From positions 37,903,398 through 37,967,397 of the forward strand of contig OX352773.1 of the NCBI GenBank assembly GCA_947095535.1: a stretch of DNA of 64,000 nt, read 5' to 3'. Position numbers and translations under genes: made by a program. Source of the DNA: Poecilobothrus nobilitatus. Its lineage: Eukaryota; Arthropoda; Insecta; Diptera; Dolichopodidae. Under the pieces are notes generated by a model. That model ran no database searches. It was not told the DNA's origin and saw only the letters and a list, made by a program, of their open reading frames with translations. Shown piece by piece: positions 54,961 to 64,000 of the stretch. Each line of letters begins with the position of its first letter. The stretch's first letter is position 1.

Positions 54961-55795
54961 GATCTTCTCATCTTCAACTTTATAATGTTATAGTTTAACT
55001 ATATTTTATTCGTCTGTAATTTTAAACCCTTTTTCCTTAAATATTTAGGAAATAATAACTGTTGTTAATACAATAATAACATTCAATAAAACATTTGTAT
55101 ATTAAAACGAAGATGAAAAAATTTTTCTACATATATTAACAATAAATTACATTATATTAATACAAAAGACAATTATGGTTAATTTCATATAAAAATAATA
55201 AACGGAAATAAATATTTATACAATAATTCAATTTTTTATTCATTTCCAAATAAAACTAAACTAAATGTCAAAGGTTAAGTAAAATTTTCATTCAATTAGA
55301 AACAATAACACTTTTGTTAAGAAAAATTACCAACTTTTTAACTTATGAAAAAAATCAACAACATCACAACATTAAAATATATTATGAACAGTAAATGTAT
55401 TTATGTATTTTTAATGCTCTGCCAATGCAATGAATTTTGTTAACAAAAAATAAGTAGCAAATATTTGAAAATAAATTTTTTTAAAGAACAAACAAGACTT
55501 GAGACATGATAATTGTAAATTGACTCTCTGTTTTTTTTTTTTAAATAATTTTTTTTTTTATCGTTTGTAACATCTTCTTATTTTGATTCCTATATATTAA
55601 GTTTTATTGTTCATTCATTAGATTAAAAATAATTAAATTTCATATAGTATTGACGTATATAACTATGAACTCAAGTAATAAAAAAAATAACCGTAATTCC
55701 GCCATAACCTCTTATCATTTTCCAATACCATCAGCAATTCTTCTAAATTATTTTTTAATTAAATGTTTAAATTAATTGGTTTTTATTTTCCTTAG

Positions 55796-55926
55796 GGCTT
55801 TCTAGAGCATATTTCGTTCAAGATTTCTACCAATTCTCTCCAAGACGGAGTGATAAAGAATGATGAAGAAAGTTTTATGTTCGGAGAAGAGTACATACCA
55901 AAAGAGCATGTAACAAATGCCATTTA
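55796..55926 (+). CDS. Candidate terminal coding exon, unknown product
   Basis: Unrecognised. A strong acceptor with a pyrimidine tract (tttttattttccttag) precedes a patch of about 40% GC. One frame stays open for 43 codons to TAA (GFLEHISFKISTN ... PKEHVTNAI). A second frame is open for about 20 codons (LSRAYFVQDFYQFSPRRSDK) and is the one that would join the 54273-54372 candidate. The first AATAAA downstream is at 56072. Coding status and frame are unproven; composition and the acceptor are the only evidence. Confidence 0.3.
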
Positions 55927-56692
55927 ATTTAAAAAAAAAAAACATCTTACAGTATTATAGACAGTATATCTATAGTTATATGATTTTTATCAGTATAATA
56001 TAGGAAAATTTATTTCAAAGTCAAATTAATTTTAATGTAAATATCGCCTTCTTATTCTCAAAAAAAAAAACAATAAATAAAACTTAACTCGTTCTTTTTA
56101 TGTGTTATGCAGCAGTTACAAAGTATTTTTTTAATAGAATAATCATAAAAAAAATACAATGAATTGTATTCAATTTTAATTTACAATTAATGAATGAACA
56201 TTTTAATACTTAATTTAATGTGACAATGTCAGATGATAATTTTTGTCTTTTTTTTTTAATTTTTTTTTTTCTTCATTTTTATTTGAGTTAAAAAAAATAA
56301 TAAAAATCACACATCGCGATCTCACATCATTTAAATAAATAATTATTGTTTATTATATACGTAATTACGCATATATGAAAACAAAGAAACAGATAATAGT
56401 TAAAAATATTGAGGGAGGAAGAAATTTTTGAATTCAAAAATAACTATTTACAGCATATAACAAACGTATAAATATTATATCCTTGAAATCCAATAATCAT
56501 ATAAATATTAAAGAAAAACTTTTTATATAATAAGGAACCGAAAAATTTTTGTGTTTTTATAATAGTATATATTATATTTAATTTGTGATTATTAAATGAT
56601 ATAAAATTATTTCCGGCATTTCTTTTTTTTTTGATAAAATTTTTAGAATATAATTAAAAATTTCTTACTATTACAATTCGATCCATTTTATG

Positions 56693-56884
56693 CCCATTTT
56701 TTTACAACTTATACACATCTATGATATTCCATCATTAAATAAGTGGTTATTGTTTAATACTCAATTTGTTGATGACATGACTTTACTTAAAAACAAAAAC
56801 AAAACACATAAACTTGATAATTAACTCTGTTAAATATTTTGGAATCAATTTAGACAAAAAATACAAAACTTATAAAAACTTAAA
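56693..56884 (+). pseudogene. Non-LTR reverse transcriptase core fragment
   Basis: Reads IYDIPSLNKW, then LLFNTQFVDDMTLLKNKN, a stop, and after a frameshift VKYFGINLDKKYKTYKN. FVDD at about 56765-56776 is the RT catalytic F/Y-x-DD motif, VKYFGINLD is the following KYLGI.LD block, and DIPSL is the block before the catalytic motif. Clearly an RT palm fragment of a LINE, broken by a stop and a frameshift. It lies just upstream of a SINE copy. Confidence 0.7.
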
Positions 56885-56979
56885 TTAATAATATTATAGA
56901 AAAATTCTAAAGTCAATTTTCAGATAATAATGAATTAATAAGGAATTTGTACATTTAACTAAAAATTAGTAAATATTTA

Positions 56980-57164
56980 GTTTTCTTTTCCTAAGGCAGG
57001 TGGGAATCTTCCAAAAACCTCAAGAATTTCTCCTTGGCAATATTCAATATTTACTGACTAAACCCAACTACCATATAACCCACCATCATATGACTTGTGC
57101 GGGGTTTGAACCAAAGACCCTACGATTGAATGGCTGGCGAATTAACCACTACGTCATGAATCAG
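56980..57164 (-). mobile_element. tRNA-derived SINE (family A), short copy
   Basis: About 185 bp on the minus strand: a tRNA-like head (57164-57090), then the body ending ...GCCTTAGGAAAAG. The head keeps GGTTCAAACC (B box) and a damaged A box (TGACGTAGTGG). It matches the copy at 7887-8551 at both ends and lacks the 450-base insert, so this is probably close to the normal element length. Confidence 0.75.
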
Positions 57165-57363
57165 ATAACAATCTCCTTGCAAATATTTTATGCTATCATA
57201 AAAAAAAATTTTTTTGTAATTATTTCAGTTGAAAATATATAAATTACATATAAGTAGAAAACACTGTAGAAATAAGTTTAATTACAAATAAAAATTGAAT
57301 ACAAATAAAAATATTATTAGAATTTTCTCTTATAGATTCATTGTATTTAAACAATTTTTTCTT

Positions 57364-57440
57364 AGGACTTCTGATGAATACTGACCTGCCATAGGACTTC
57401 TGTGTACTGATTTAGGACTACTGTATACTGTCTTAGGGGT
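57364..57440 (+). repeat. Short tandem repeat, three units of AGGACTTCTG..TACTG
   Basis: Units begin at 57364, 57393 and 57414 (periods 29 and 21), with a decayed fourth start at 57435. Higher in GC than the neighbourhood. Confidence 0.7.
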
Positions 57441-57715
57441 GGACGTCTTTGGACTAAATGTGTACTAAATGTATTTTTTTTTTAACTTAAAATATAAATC
57501 AATTCAAAAAAAATAATTTGACTTATTAGAGTTGCATTATACTGAAAGTAACATATTTATGTTAATAAATAGTTAAAGATCAAGTAGAACTTGAATTGAA
57601 TTAATGAAACAGACTTATTCTGTTTAGATTTATTAGATATAGAGAGTACATTTTTTACATTGTAAGATAATATATATGCCTTTAGAAGGCAGAGAGAGAG
57701 TTTTGATTTAATGAC

Positions 57716-57839
57716 TTGAATGTATAAAGCTGAGGTTGAACTCAAATCTCATTTTTTTAAACAAAAACTAAGCTTAAACTTGTATTTTTGTTTGAAACAT
57801 TGAAATTTAAGTTTAAGCTCAGTTTTACGCATTCGGCCT
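57716..57839 (+). mobile_element. Palindromic MITE family D, copy 3
   Basis: Left arm TTGAATGTATAAAGCTGAGG then TTGAACTCAAATCTCA; right arm TTTAAGTTTAAGCTCAGTTT then TACGCATTCGG. Same size and arm layout as the pair at 36.1-36.3 kb. Confidence 0.65.
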
Positions 57840-59408
57840 AATATCTTGATTATAGTTGGCATAATAAAGATACATTGGTTTGAAAATTATGAAATTTAAT
57901 AAGATTTTTAAAAAACATCATTAATTCTTAAAAGTTAAAAAATTAAACTACTATCTATTAATTAAGACTAATTTTAAAATGTAAAAAAAAAAAAAAAATC
58001 TAAATTGAACAAAATAAACACTTGTACATGATAATTGTATTGCTCTATATAGCTCTGTATAGGATATCTGCAGGCATTTAATATAACTTTATATAAATAA
58101 ACAAAATTTAAAAAAAAAACATATTTTAAAGCCTTAAAAATTGTAATGGTTTTAAAATTGATTTATTTTGTATTTTTTTTTATTGCGTTTTATTAAACTG
58201 AGTCTGTAAACTGAGTTTTTTTTTTCCTTTTCTTTTAATATATAATATTAAACAAATATTAATTAAATTTAATTTTCCATAGATCTTGTCATGATTTATT
58301 AACACATGCCATTCGTAGTACCCTTATACTAAAATATTAGATTATTATAAGAATACAAAAATATCTTTAATAAATGCATATATTAATTTGTTTTTTTTCA
58401 TTTAATGCCCATTAGCAAATAAATTTTTTATAATGATTTAAAGTGTAACGAATATACTATTTTGTAGTGTGCTTTTTTTTTCTTTTTAATTTAAATTTAT
58501 TTCAATTAATAGTAACAGATAGACAAAACAATTTTTGTTAATTTTTCCTAAAGGAAAAATTGTTGTTTTTTAATTTGCGACACATTAAACCAAAAGAAAA
58601 AGAAAAAAATAAACTTTTGCCTTTGTAAAAAAAAGAAATGATAAAAAATAAGTTAAAATTTTTCTTATATTCGGAATAAAAAGTCTATAATAAAAGAAAA
58701 AAAAAATTAAGATTTATTTTACTTTCGTTATTTAAAACCAAAAATCACAGTATTTTTTCCAATTACATTTTTGCAGATCAATAAATTAAAACGTTTAAAA
58801 TTTTTTAAATAATATTTTACCGTATTTTGAGGCTTTTTTTTTTAACTTTAAAACTTAATAAAAGAAAACACCTTGTATAGCATTTAAACAAAATAAAAAA
58901 TTTAAGTAAAATTAAAACAAAAATAAAAACAAAATCTTTCATATCTTATTAATGAAATTATCATAATTTTTACGCAACATTATATCTTAAAAGATTTTTA
59001 TAGGATTTTTTTTTTTATTTTTCTCTTTTTTTCACTTATATTTTCTTTTTTTTTTTTTTGTTTGATCTACATAAATTTTGCCCAAAGATATAATATATAT
59101 TTTATTAAAAAATTATATTTCTGTCACTTTCTTTCTTAGTTATTTTGGAGAAACGTATAAGAAATTATAAAATTTACGTGACTTATGCATAAAATATAAA
59201 ATATATTGCGCCAATTAATATTTATCCTATATGTATGAGATAATGCATTTAAAAAAAAACCACATGCGAACCATAAAATTTAATTTAATTAACGCAAATC
59301 CATATCTTATCATTTTAAACAATTTTTTCTTCAGAACATATAAATAATTAAAAAATATTGTTTTTTTTTTTATAATTTTTATTTCACTTTAAAAAAAAAT
59401 AAATTAAG
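57840..59408. other. AT-rich stretch downstream of DRC2
   Basis: No gene recognised; T-rich and A-rich runs only. It separates the convergent DRC2 3' end from the repeats at 57 kb. Confidence 0.6.
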
Positions 59409-59414
59409 TTTATT
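59409..59414 (-). promoter_or_regulatory. Candidate polyadenylation signal for DRC2
   Basis: An AATAAA lies about 95 nt past the DRC2 stop codon on the minus strand, followed by T- and A-rich sequence. The position suits a short 3' UTR. AATAAA is common by chance in DNA this AT-rich, so this is only the best-placed candidate. Confidence 0.4.
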
Positions 59415-59508
59415 TTGATCCATTCAAAACACGTTCCCTTTTTTTTTTTTTCAATTCTTGAATCTTTGGTTTGAACTGATCAGAACTAAATTTGCTTCAT
59501 TTTGTTTT

Positions 59509-60720
59509 CTACCAAACAATTGAAGTTAATTTAGCTGTTGTTAATTTTTTAGCAACTAATTGTTGTGAACGAACAGCATTTGATAAATTTGCTTCAACAC
59601 ATGTATATGGTCTACGTTTAACTTTAATACTTAATTTTTTTGGATGTGGATGACCACCACCAGCTGGTGATGAACCAGGTTTTTTTATATTTGCCAAATT
59701 AATACGTACAACTTTTTCAACTTTCATACTACTTGGACGACTATTCATTCTATCATGTATATTACCATTTGAACCGGTTGCTATTGTAACTGCTGTTAAA
59801 TAATCTTTAAGTTGAGCTTTTAATTCAGCATTTTCTTTTTCCATTTCAGTTTTTTCTTCTTTTAAGCATGCATTATCCAATTTAACACGATTAACACGTT
59901 CCCAAAAATTTTCCATACTATACCAATTGTTTAAAGCGTTCTATCAATATCATAAGAAATAAAGAATTATTAGAATTTTAAAAATGGAAAAAATTATACA
60001 AAGAATTTAGTGAGATAATATTAATTTTATATATATATGTATATATTATGTATATATGTATTATTACATCTTTAAATTCATCTGGTGGTTGTTTCATTTC
60101 TTCAGCACTTTTTTCAAACGCTTTTTTACTTTTATTTTCAAATAACATAATTTTTTCACGTTCAGATTCTAAACGACGACAAACAGCAGCAAGTTGCATA
60201 AGTTGTTCCCCTTTTTTATAAATTTTTTCTAAATCCTATATATATATCATTGAAAAAAAAAAAACAGAATAAATTTATTTAATAGTTTACTTTTAATTTT
60301 TTTACTTTTTAAGAACATTTAATTTACTTGTAATGATTCATGCCCGTATACTCCTAAATATCGAAAATTATCTTCATCGGTTTTTAACATATGTTCCAAT
60401 TTTTTTTTCAATTCTAAATATTTTGTATTTAAATTATCGCGATGATTTTGCATATATTTCATTTGTGATTCAGTTTCTTCAATTGTATCATCAGCATCAA
60501 TTTTTAAATCATTTAATTGATTTGTTAATTTTGCTACTTCATTACAATATGCACGAATTCTTGTTGTATTTTCTTCATCTTTTTCTCTTAAATCTGAATA
60601 TTCGGCATAAAATGAATCCATATATGTAACATAATCATTTAATATTCTTCTATGTTCAGCCCATAATTTTTCAATATATTCTTCTCGAGTTTTTATAATA
60701 TCTTCCAATTTAATTGACAT
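59509..60720 (-). CDS. DRC2: Dynein regulatory complex subunit 2 (DRC2/CCDC65), C-terminal three exons, 5' partial
   Basis: Coiled-coil subunit of the nexin-dynein regulatory complex, which links axonemal doublets and controls dynein in motile cilia and sperm tails. Three exons join in phase 0 on the minus strand: 60720-60328 (131 codons), 60235-60068 (56) and 59940-59509 (143 plus TAG), with GT-AG introns of 92 and 127 nt; about 330 residues in all. Seen: charged heptad-rich helices through exon 1; KKGEQLMQLAAVCRRLESER at the start of exon 2, matching the family's KGEKIL..AE.CRK.E block; MENFWERVNRVKLD in exon 3, matching the family's MENFWKRYNKV block; and a basic tail with LSIKVKRRPYT. The vertebrate protein is about 480 residues, so roughly the first 150-200 are missing. 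The ATG at 60720 directly follows an acceptor (tttattttag), so it is probably an internal Met of an internal exon. A short fly isoform starting here is possible. GC is clearly higher than in the flanks. The family call is firm; the exon ends are inferred from splice consensus. Confidence 0.85.
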
Positions 60721-62289
60721 CTAAAATAAATAAACCTATATAAATAAATAAGTATTCTTTGAATTTGTTTATATGGTTTAAATGTATTTTATATAAATAA
60801 TATTATTGAGAAGGACCTCATTATTCAGAAGTATCGTAAAATTATTAGAAGAATACAAAAGGTATAACCAAAAATTATAGTATATAATACTAGTTATATA
60901 ATCTTTGGTATAACAAATAGATAAAATAACAAATGATAAAATCATTTAGAGAAAGAAACTTTAAAAGGTCTGATATTTAGTTAATATATACTACATATTT
61001 CAGAGCATCAGTTTTTTAAGCAGTGGACTGGTGATATATTTTCAACTTCCTGAAAGGACCGAAAATGTGTTTAGATTCGGAATTTTTGATGCAATTAATA
61101 TTGTTTAGCATTTTATTATCACAATTTACCTTAGCATAACTAATAAACCGGTTTGATTTAAAGTTAATTAAAAGTTAATACATTCTAATTTTAAAAGATA
61201 GGGTTTCAGTGCATTACCCATACACATGCTTTGTAACACCTCTGGCATAAACAAATTAGAAGTAAAAACACAAAGATAGAACTTAAAACTTTAAACTTTT
61301 GCTTGGTAAATTTTCTTTTTTGTTTTAAAGTATTTAAAATACTTGTAGTAGAATTTTATAAGTGGCAACAATAAAATAAATATAAAAGAATTTTATAATA
61401 GGTAAAAAATTATTTTACGAAAAACAATAGTGAATCTATATAGGATAATAGTGACTTTTACAGCTACGACGAATTTTTGGTTGGACGGCGATTGCCTCAA
61501 TTGTAATTAAATACATAAGAAATCTTAAGTAAAATAACGCTTGATCAAATTTACATTAAATAAAAGATAAGAATTAATATAGAAAACAAAAAATGACGTG
61601 AAAATCTTAAATGACAGACAAAAACTGTTGCCTTGCATATACATATGACAGAAAGTAATTAAATAATCGCTTGTCAATTTATATTCTAAATTATAATCAG
61701 AAATTTTATAATTATTTTGAAAGAACTGAACGAAGATCAAAAATTATAAAAAAACAAAATCATGGTATAAATTAAGTTAAATATATGTATTTCATTATTC
61801 TTGAATATTATAATATTTTTTTTTTAATATAAGATTATGAAATTATTAATGTCATTTTATTGTCATTATTTTATTTTGAAAAAATTAAAATTGTCTAATT
61901 TTTTTTTTTTTTTTTTGTGTTGCATTAAAATATTTACTGAAGGTCAATTTTGTAATACAATTTTAAATTTTTAAATACAATATTTAAAAATTTCTATTGT
62001 TATTTTTAATTGTTTTGCTATTAATTTACAAAAATAGATTAAAAAAATATATTTTAATTTACAAAATATACATTATACTTTTATTACAGAATATAATTTT
62101 AAATACTGAATACCATATTAATGTCATTATTAATTTGCATTATTATTATTCTTATTGTTATATAAATAACAAAATGTTTCCATTTTAAGTGATAGACATT
62201 TCCTTAATCTAATTTTAATTTAATTCTATTAAATTCTATAAAAAATCTGACATATAAAATATGAATTTTTTTTAATTTAAAAAAAATGG
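60721..62289. other. DRC2 upstream / intron region and Obp59a upstream region
   Basis: No DRC2 N-terminal exon could be identified here on the minus strand. Two higher-GC patches (61020-61070 and 61460-61500) are short and open in places but match nothing I recognise. Would hold the 5' control region of the Obp59a-like gene. Confidence 0.5.
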
Positions 62290-62297
62290 TATATAAA
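62290..62297 (+). promoter_or_regulatory. Candidate TATA box upstream of the Obp59a-like gene
   Basis: TATATAAA lies about 120 nt before the ATG. It would put a transcription start near 62320. A possible initiator-like CCCAGTG stands further down, near 62363, and fits the spacing poorly. TATA-like strings are frequent here, so support is weak. Confidence 0.25.
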
Positions 62298-62414
62298 TTC
62301 TTCATATTTAAATTTTGAAATTTATTTAAAATTTTATTTTTTATTTGTTAAATTAATAATTCCCAGTGCAGTCCTATCATCATCATCATAATCATTATTA
62401 TTATATTTCTAATT

Positions 62415-63302
62415 ATGAATAAAATATTTTTAAAATTTTTTTTAATATTATTAATATTATTATTTGTTTTTCAACAAAAATTTATAATATTAGCATTAAA
62501 ATGCCGTATGGAAGATGAACCATCTGATGATGAATTACGTAAAATAATTCATACATGTGTTAAGAAAATTATTGGTAATAATGAAAGTACAGAAAATTTT
62601 TATAATAATGCCTATGAATATAATAATAATGGTACAAATAGAAGTAATAATAACGGTAATGGTAATAATAATAATCCATCATGGATGAGTTCAAATAAAA
62701 ATAATAATAATGATGGTTTTGATGGTAATGAAGATTATGATCGTATTAGAAATCGAGAACATTTACAAATGAGACCATTTAAAAATTTCGATAATAAAAA
62801 ATTAATACGAATAAAATTAAATATATTGAATAGAAAACATTTTGCTAATAATTATGATCTAAATAATAATAATAATCAAAATAGACAACAACAACAATTA
62901 CAACAACATCAATTACAATTATATAATAATTATAACAATAATAATAATGATAACAATTATCAAAGGTATAATAATATGGATATGGATTATGGTGGTAATA
63001 TTGGTGGTAATCCATCAATGCAACAATATGATATGAATATGAGTAATGGAAGGGATAATAATAACAATCATAACAATAATAATAATATGCATCACGATTT
63101 TAATAATAATAATAGTAATGATTATGATAATAATGGTCAAAATGAACAAAATAATCATAATAATAACAATAACAATAATAAAAATGGAAATTGGAATTAT
63201 TATCAAAATAAAACAAATAAATTTAATACAAAACAACAAGATAAACAAAAACAACATGATGGTGCATGTATAGTTCATTGTTTTTTTGGTGAATTAAAAA
63301 TG
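62415..63302 (+). CDS. Obp59a: Obp59a-like odorant-binding protein, first coding exon, Asn-rich insert, 3' partial
   Basis: Secreted OBP-family protein; in Drosophila, Obp59a is linked to hygrosensation. The exon has 296 codons and ends at a good donor (AAAATG|GTAAGT) in phase 0. Seen: a hydrophobic signal peptide at residues 1-28; LKCRMEDEPSDDELRKIIHTC (C30, C48), like the family's N-terminal block; then CIVHCFFGELKM (C285, C289), the OBP C2-x3-C3 pair followed by the CFF-E motif typical of Obp59a. The remaining cysteines would be on downstream exons outside the window. Between C48 and C285 lie about 236 residues, dominated by runs of Asn (nearly all AAT codons) with Gln near 157-168 and scattered Tyr, Asp and Gly. 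One non-repetitive basic island sits at about residues 119-145. From memory the Drosophila spacing is under 100 residues, so this insert is strongly expanded. It is divergent from DRC2 and may lie within a DRC2 intron. The start is the only ATG before the signal peptide. Other reading frames here are shadows of the AAT repeats. Confidence 0.75.
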
Positions 63303-63422
63303 GTAAGTCTTTAGTTTTTTTTTTGTTGCTTTTTCAAAGTGTATTTTTTTTTCTTTTATTATATACATATAGATAATATAAATTTGTTTATAAAAATATA
63401 TGTTGTCAAATTCACAGCTTAC

Positions 63423-63546
63423 TGCTGGCCATACATGGCGGACTAGGTTGTAAACTTGGTACGCGGACAGGTTTTAGAACCATACCACACACTTATCCAA
63501 CCATTGTTATTACGTATTTTATATTTTTATTATTTTCTCAAATCAA
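63423..63546 (-). mobile_element. MITE family C, right-end fragment
   Basis: Starts TGCTGGCCATACATGGCGGA and follows the reverse complement of the right end of the 28.4 kb copy (ACAGGTTTTAGAACCATACC, then TTATCCAACC) as far as TTATTTTCTCAA, where it breaks off against the next fragment. It lies in the intron after the Obp59a-like exon. Confidence 0.8.
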
Positions 63547-63547
63547 A

Positions 63548-63775
63548 TGCTGCTCATACACGGCGGTCTAGGTTGTAAACTTGTTTCGCGGACTTGATAA
63601 GTTGTATCGTGTATGGGCAGGTTGTAAAACCATTTTGATGGTTGAAAAGTTGGTTGGAAAAATATCAAAAAATTTTGATTTTTGTGGGCGGAGTCTTTGG
63701 TTTGTAGTTGAGTTGTATCATGTATGGATAAGTTGTACAACTTAACTTAAATGTCATTTTAACATTGAGATTTTT
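63548..63775 (+). mobile_element. MITE family C, left-end fragment
   Basis: Starts TGCTGCTCATACACGGCGGT and follows the left two thirds of the 28.4 kb copy (GACTTGATAAGTTGTATCGT, GCGGAGTCTTTGGTTTG) up to CATTTTAACATTGAGA, then stops at the start of the next fragment. Confidence 0.8.
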
Positions 63776-63776
63776 T

Positions 63777-63900
63777 TGCTGCCCATACACGGCGGACTAG
63801 ATTGTAAACTTGGTACGTGGACAGGTTTTAGAACCATACCACACATTTATCCAACCTATCATCCAACCGTTGTAATTATGTACTTTATATTTTTTATTAT
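63777..63900 (-). mobile_element. MITE family C, second right-end fragment
   Basis: Starts TGCTGCCCATACACGGCGGA and again follows the reverse complement of the right end (ACAGGTTTTAGAACCATACC, TTATCCAACCTATCATCCAA), ending near TTTTTATTAT. With the two preceding pieces it gives three family ends within 480 bases. Confidence 0.8.
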
Positions 63901-64000
63901 ATGGGTCATCATGATACGTTGCCGTTATTGCATAGTCACATATATCTTCCTTGTATTGGAAATCGACCTTAAAAGTCAACTATATATATACTTTACGCAA
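63901..64000. other. Higher-GC stretch after the MITE cluster, unassigned
   Basis: About 80 bases of clearly higher GC than usual lie between the MITE and the window end. On the minus strand one frame reads TFKVDFQYKEDICDYAITAT after an AG, but the frame then runs into MITE sequence. It is not similar to the missing part of either neighbouring gene as far as I can tell. Confidence 0.3.

Noticed and set aside
59978..60199. 73-codon minus frame ending in IYTYIYKINII
   Set aside because: It is DRC2 exon 2 read through its donor at 60067 into the intron; only the part up to GAT at 60068 is coding.
60333..60629. 98-codon plus-strand frame
   Set aside because: Antisense shadow of the first in-window DRC2 exon; Leu/Phe/Ile-rich composition mirrors the coiled-coil codons.
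63015..63278. Frames of 75-87 codons on both strands rich in Ile/Met
   Set aside because: Shifted readings of the AAT repeats of the Obp59a-like exon.
1..64000. CRISPR array, bacterial operons, integrated virus
   Set aside because: No regularly spaced direct repeats, no bacterial-type gene packing, and no viral structural or replication gene recognised; all RT-like pieces fit non-LTR retrotransposons.

Overview
The window looks like nuclear DNA of an AT-rich insect, most likely a fly (Diptera). By eye GC is only about a fifth. A/T homopolymers of 10-20 nt occur every few hundred bases, the genes have short GT-AG introns, and almost no reading frame exceeds 100 codons. Three things point to Diptera: an Obp59a-type odorant-binding protein, a Helitron/mini-me-like repeat with a GGAC microsatellite and a TTATACCCTACAC end, and several insect non-LTR retrotransposon remnants. 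There is no sign of bacterial, viral or plasmid gene organisation.

Layout. From 1 to about 54 kb I find no convincing host gene. This stretch is intergenic or intronic AT-rich DNA carrying scattered, mostly dead mobile elements: two tRNA-derived SINE families, a hAT relic with readable terminal inverted repeats and a C-terminal dimerisation domain (33.8-34.6 kb), at least three MITE families, a Helitron-like element with internal 142-bp tandem repeats (23.9-24.6 kb), and LINE C-terminal fragments at 17.5, 17.9, 25.2, 47.2 and 52.9 kb, with a LINE reverse transcriptase fragment at 56.7 kb. At 43.2 kb there is a perfect 28-bp stem-loop of unknown origin.

From 54.3 to 55.9 kb there are two weakly supported candidate coding exons on the + strand. 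The two solid genes lie at the right end. The first (59.5-60.7 kb, minus strand) is the C-terminal part, in three exons, of DRC2/CCDC65, a nexin-dynein regulatory complex subunit of motile axonemes. Its most upstream exon in the window opens directly behind a splice acceptor, so N-terminal exons probably lie at higher coordinates. The second (62.4-63.3 kb, plus strand) is the first coding exon of an Obp59a-like secreted odorant-binding protein. Its loop between the early cysteines and the CxxxC pair has grown into an Asn-rich low-complexity stretch of more than 200 residues. The two genes are divergently oriented. If the DRC2 N-terminal exons do lie beyond the window, the Obp59a exon sits inside a DRC2 intron.

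The last 600 bases are a composite of three fragments of one MITE family placed in the first Obp59a intron. The genes do not form a pathway together: one is a ciliary/flagellar component and the other a chemosensory or hygrosensory secreted protein. I found no clearly new molecular system; the most unusual items are the Asn-expanded OBP, the composite MITE cluster, the perfect hairpin and the Helitron-like tandem-repeat element.
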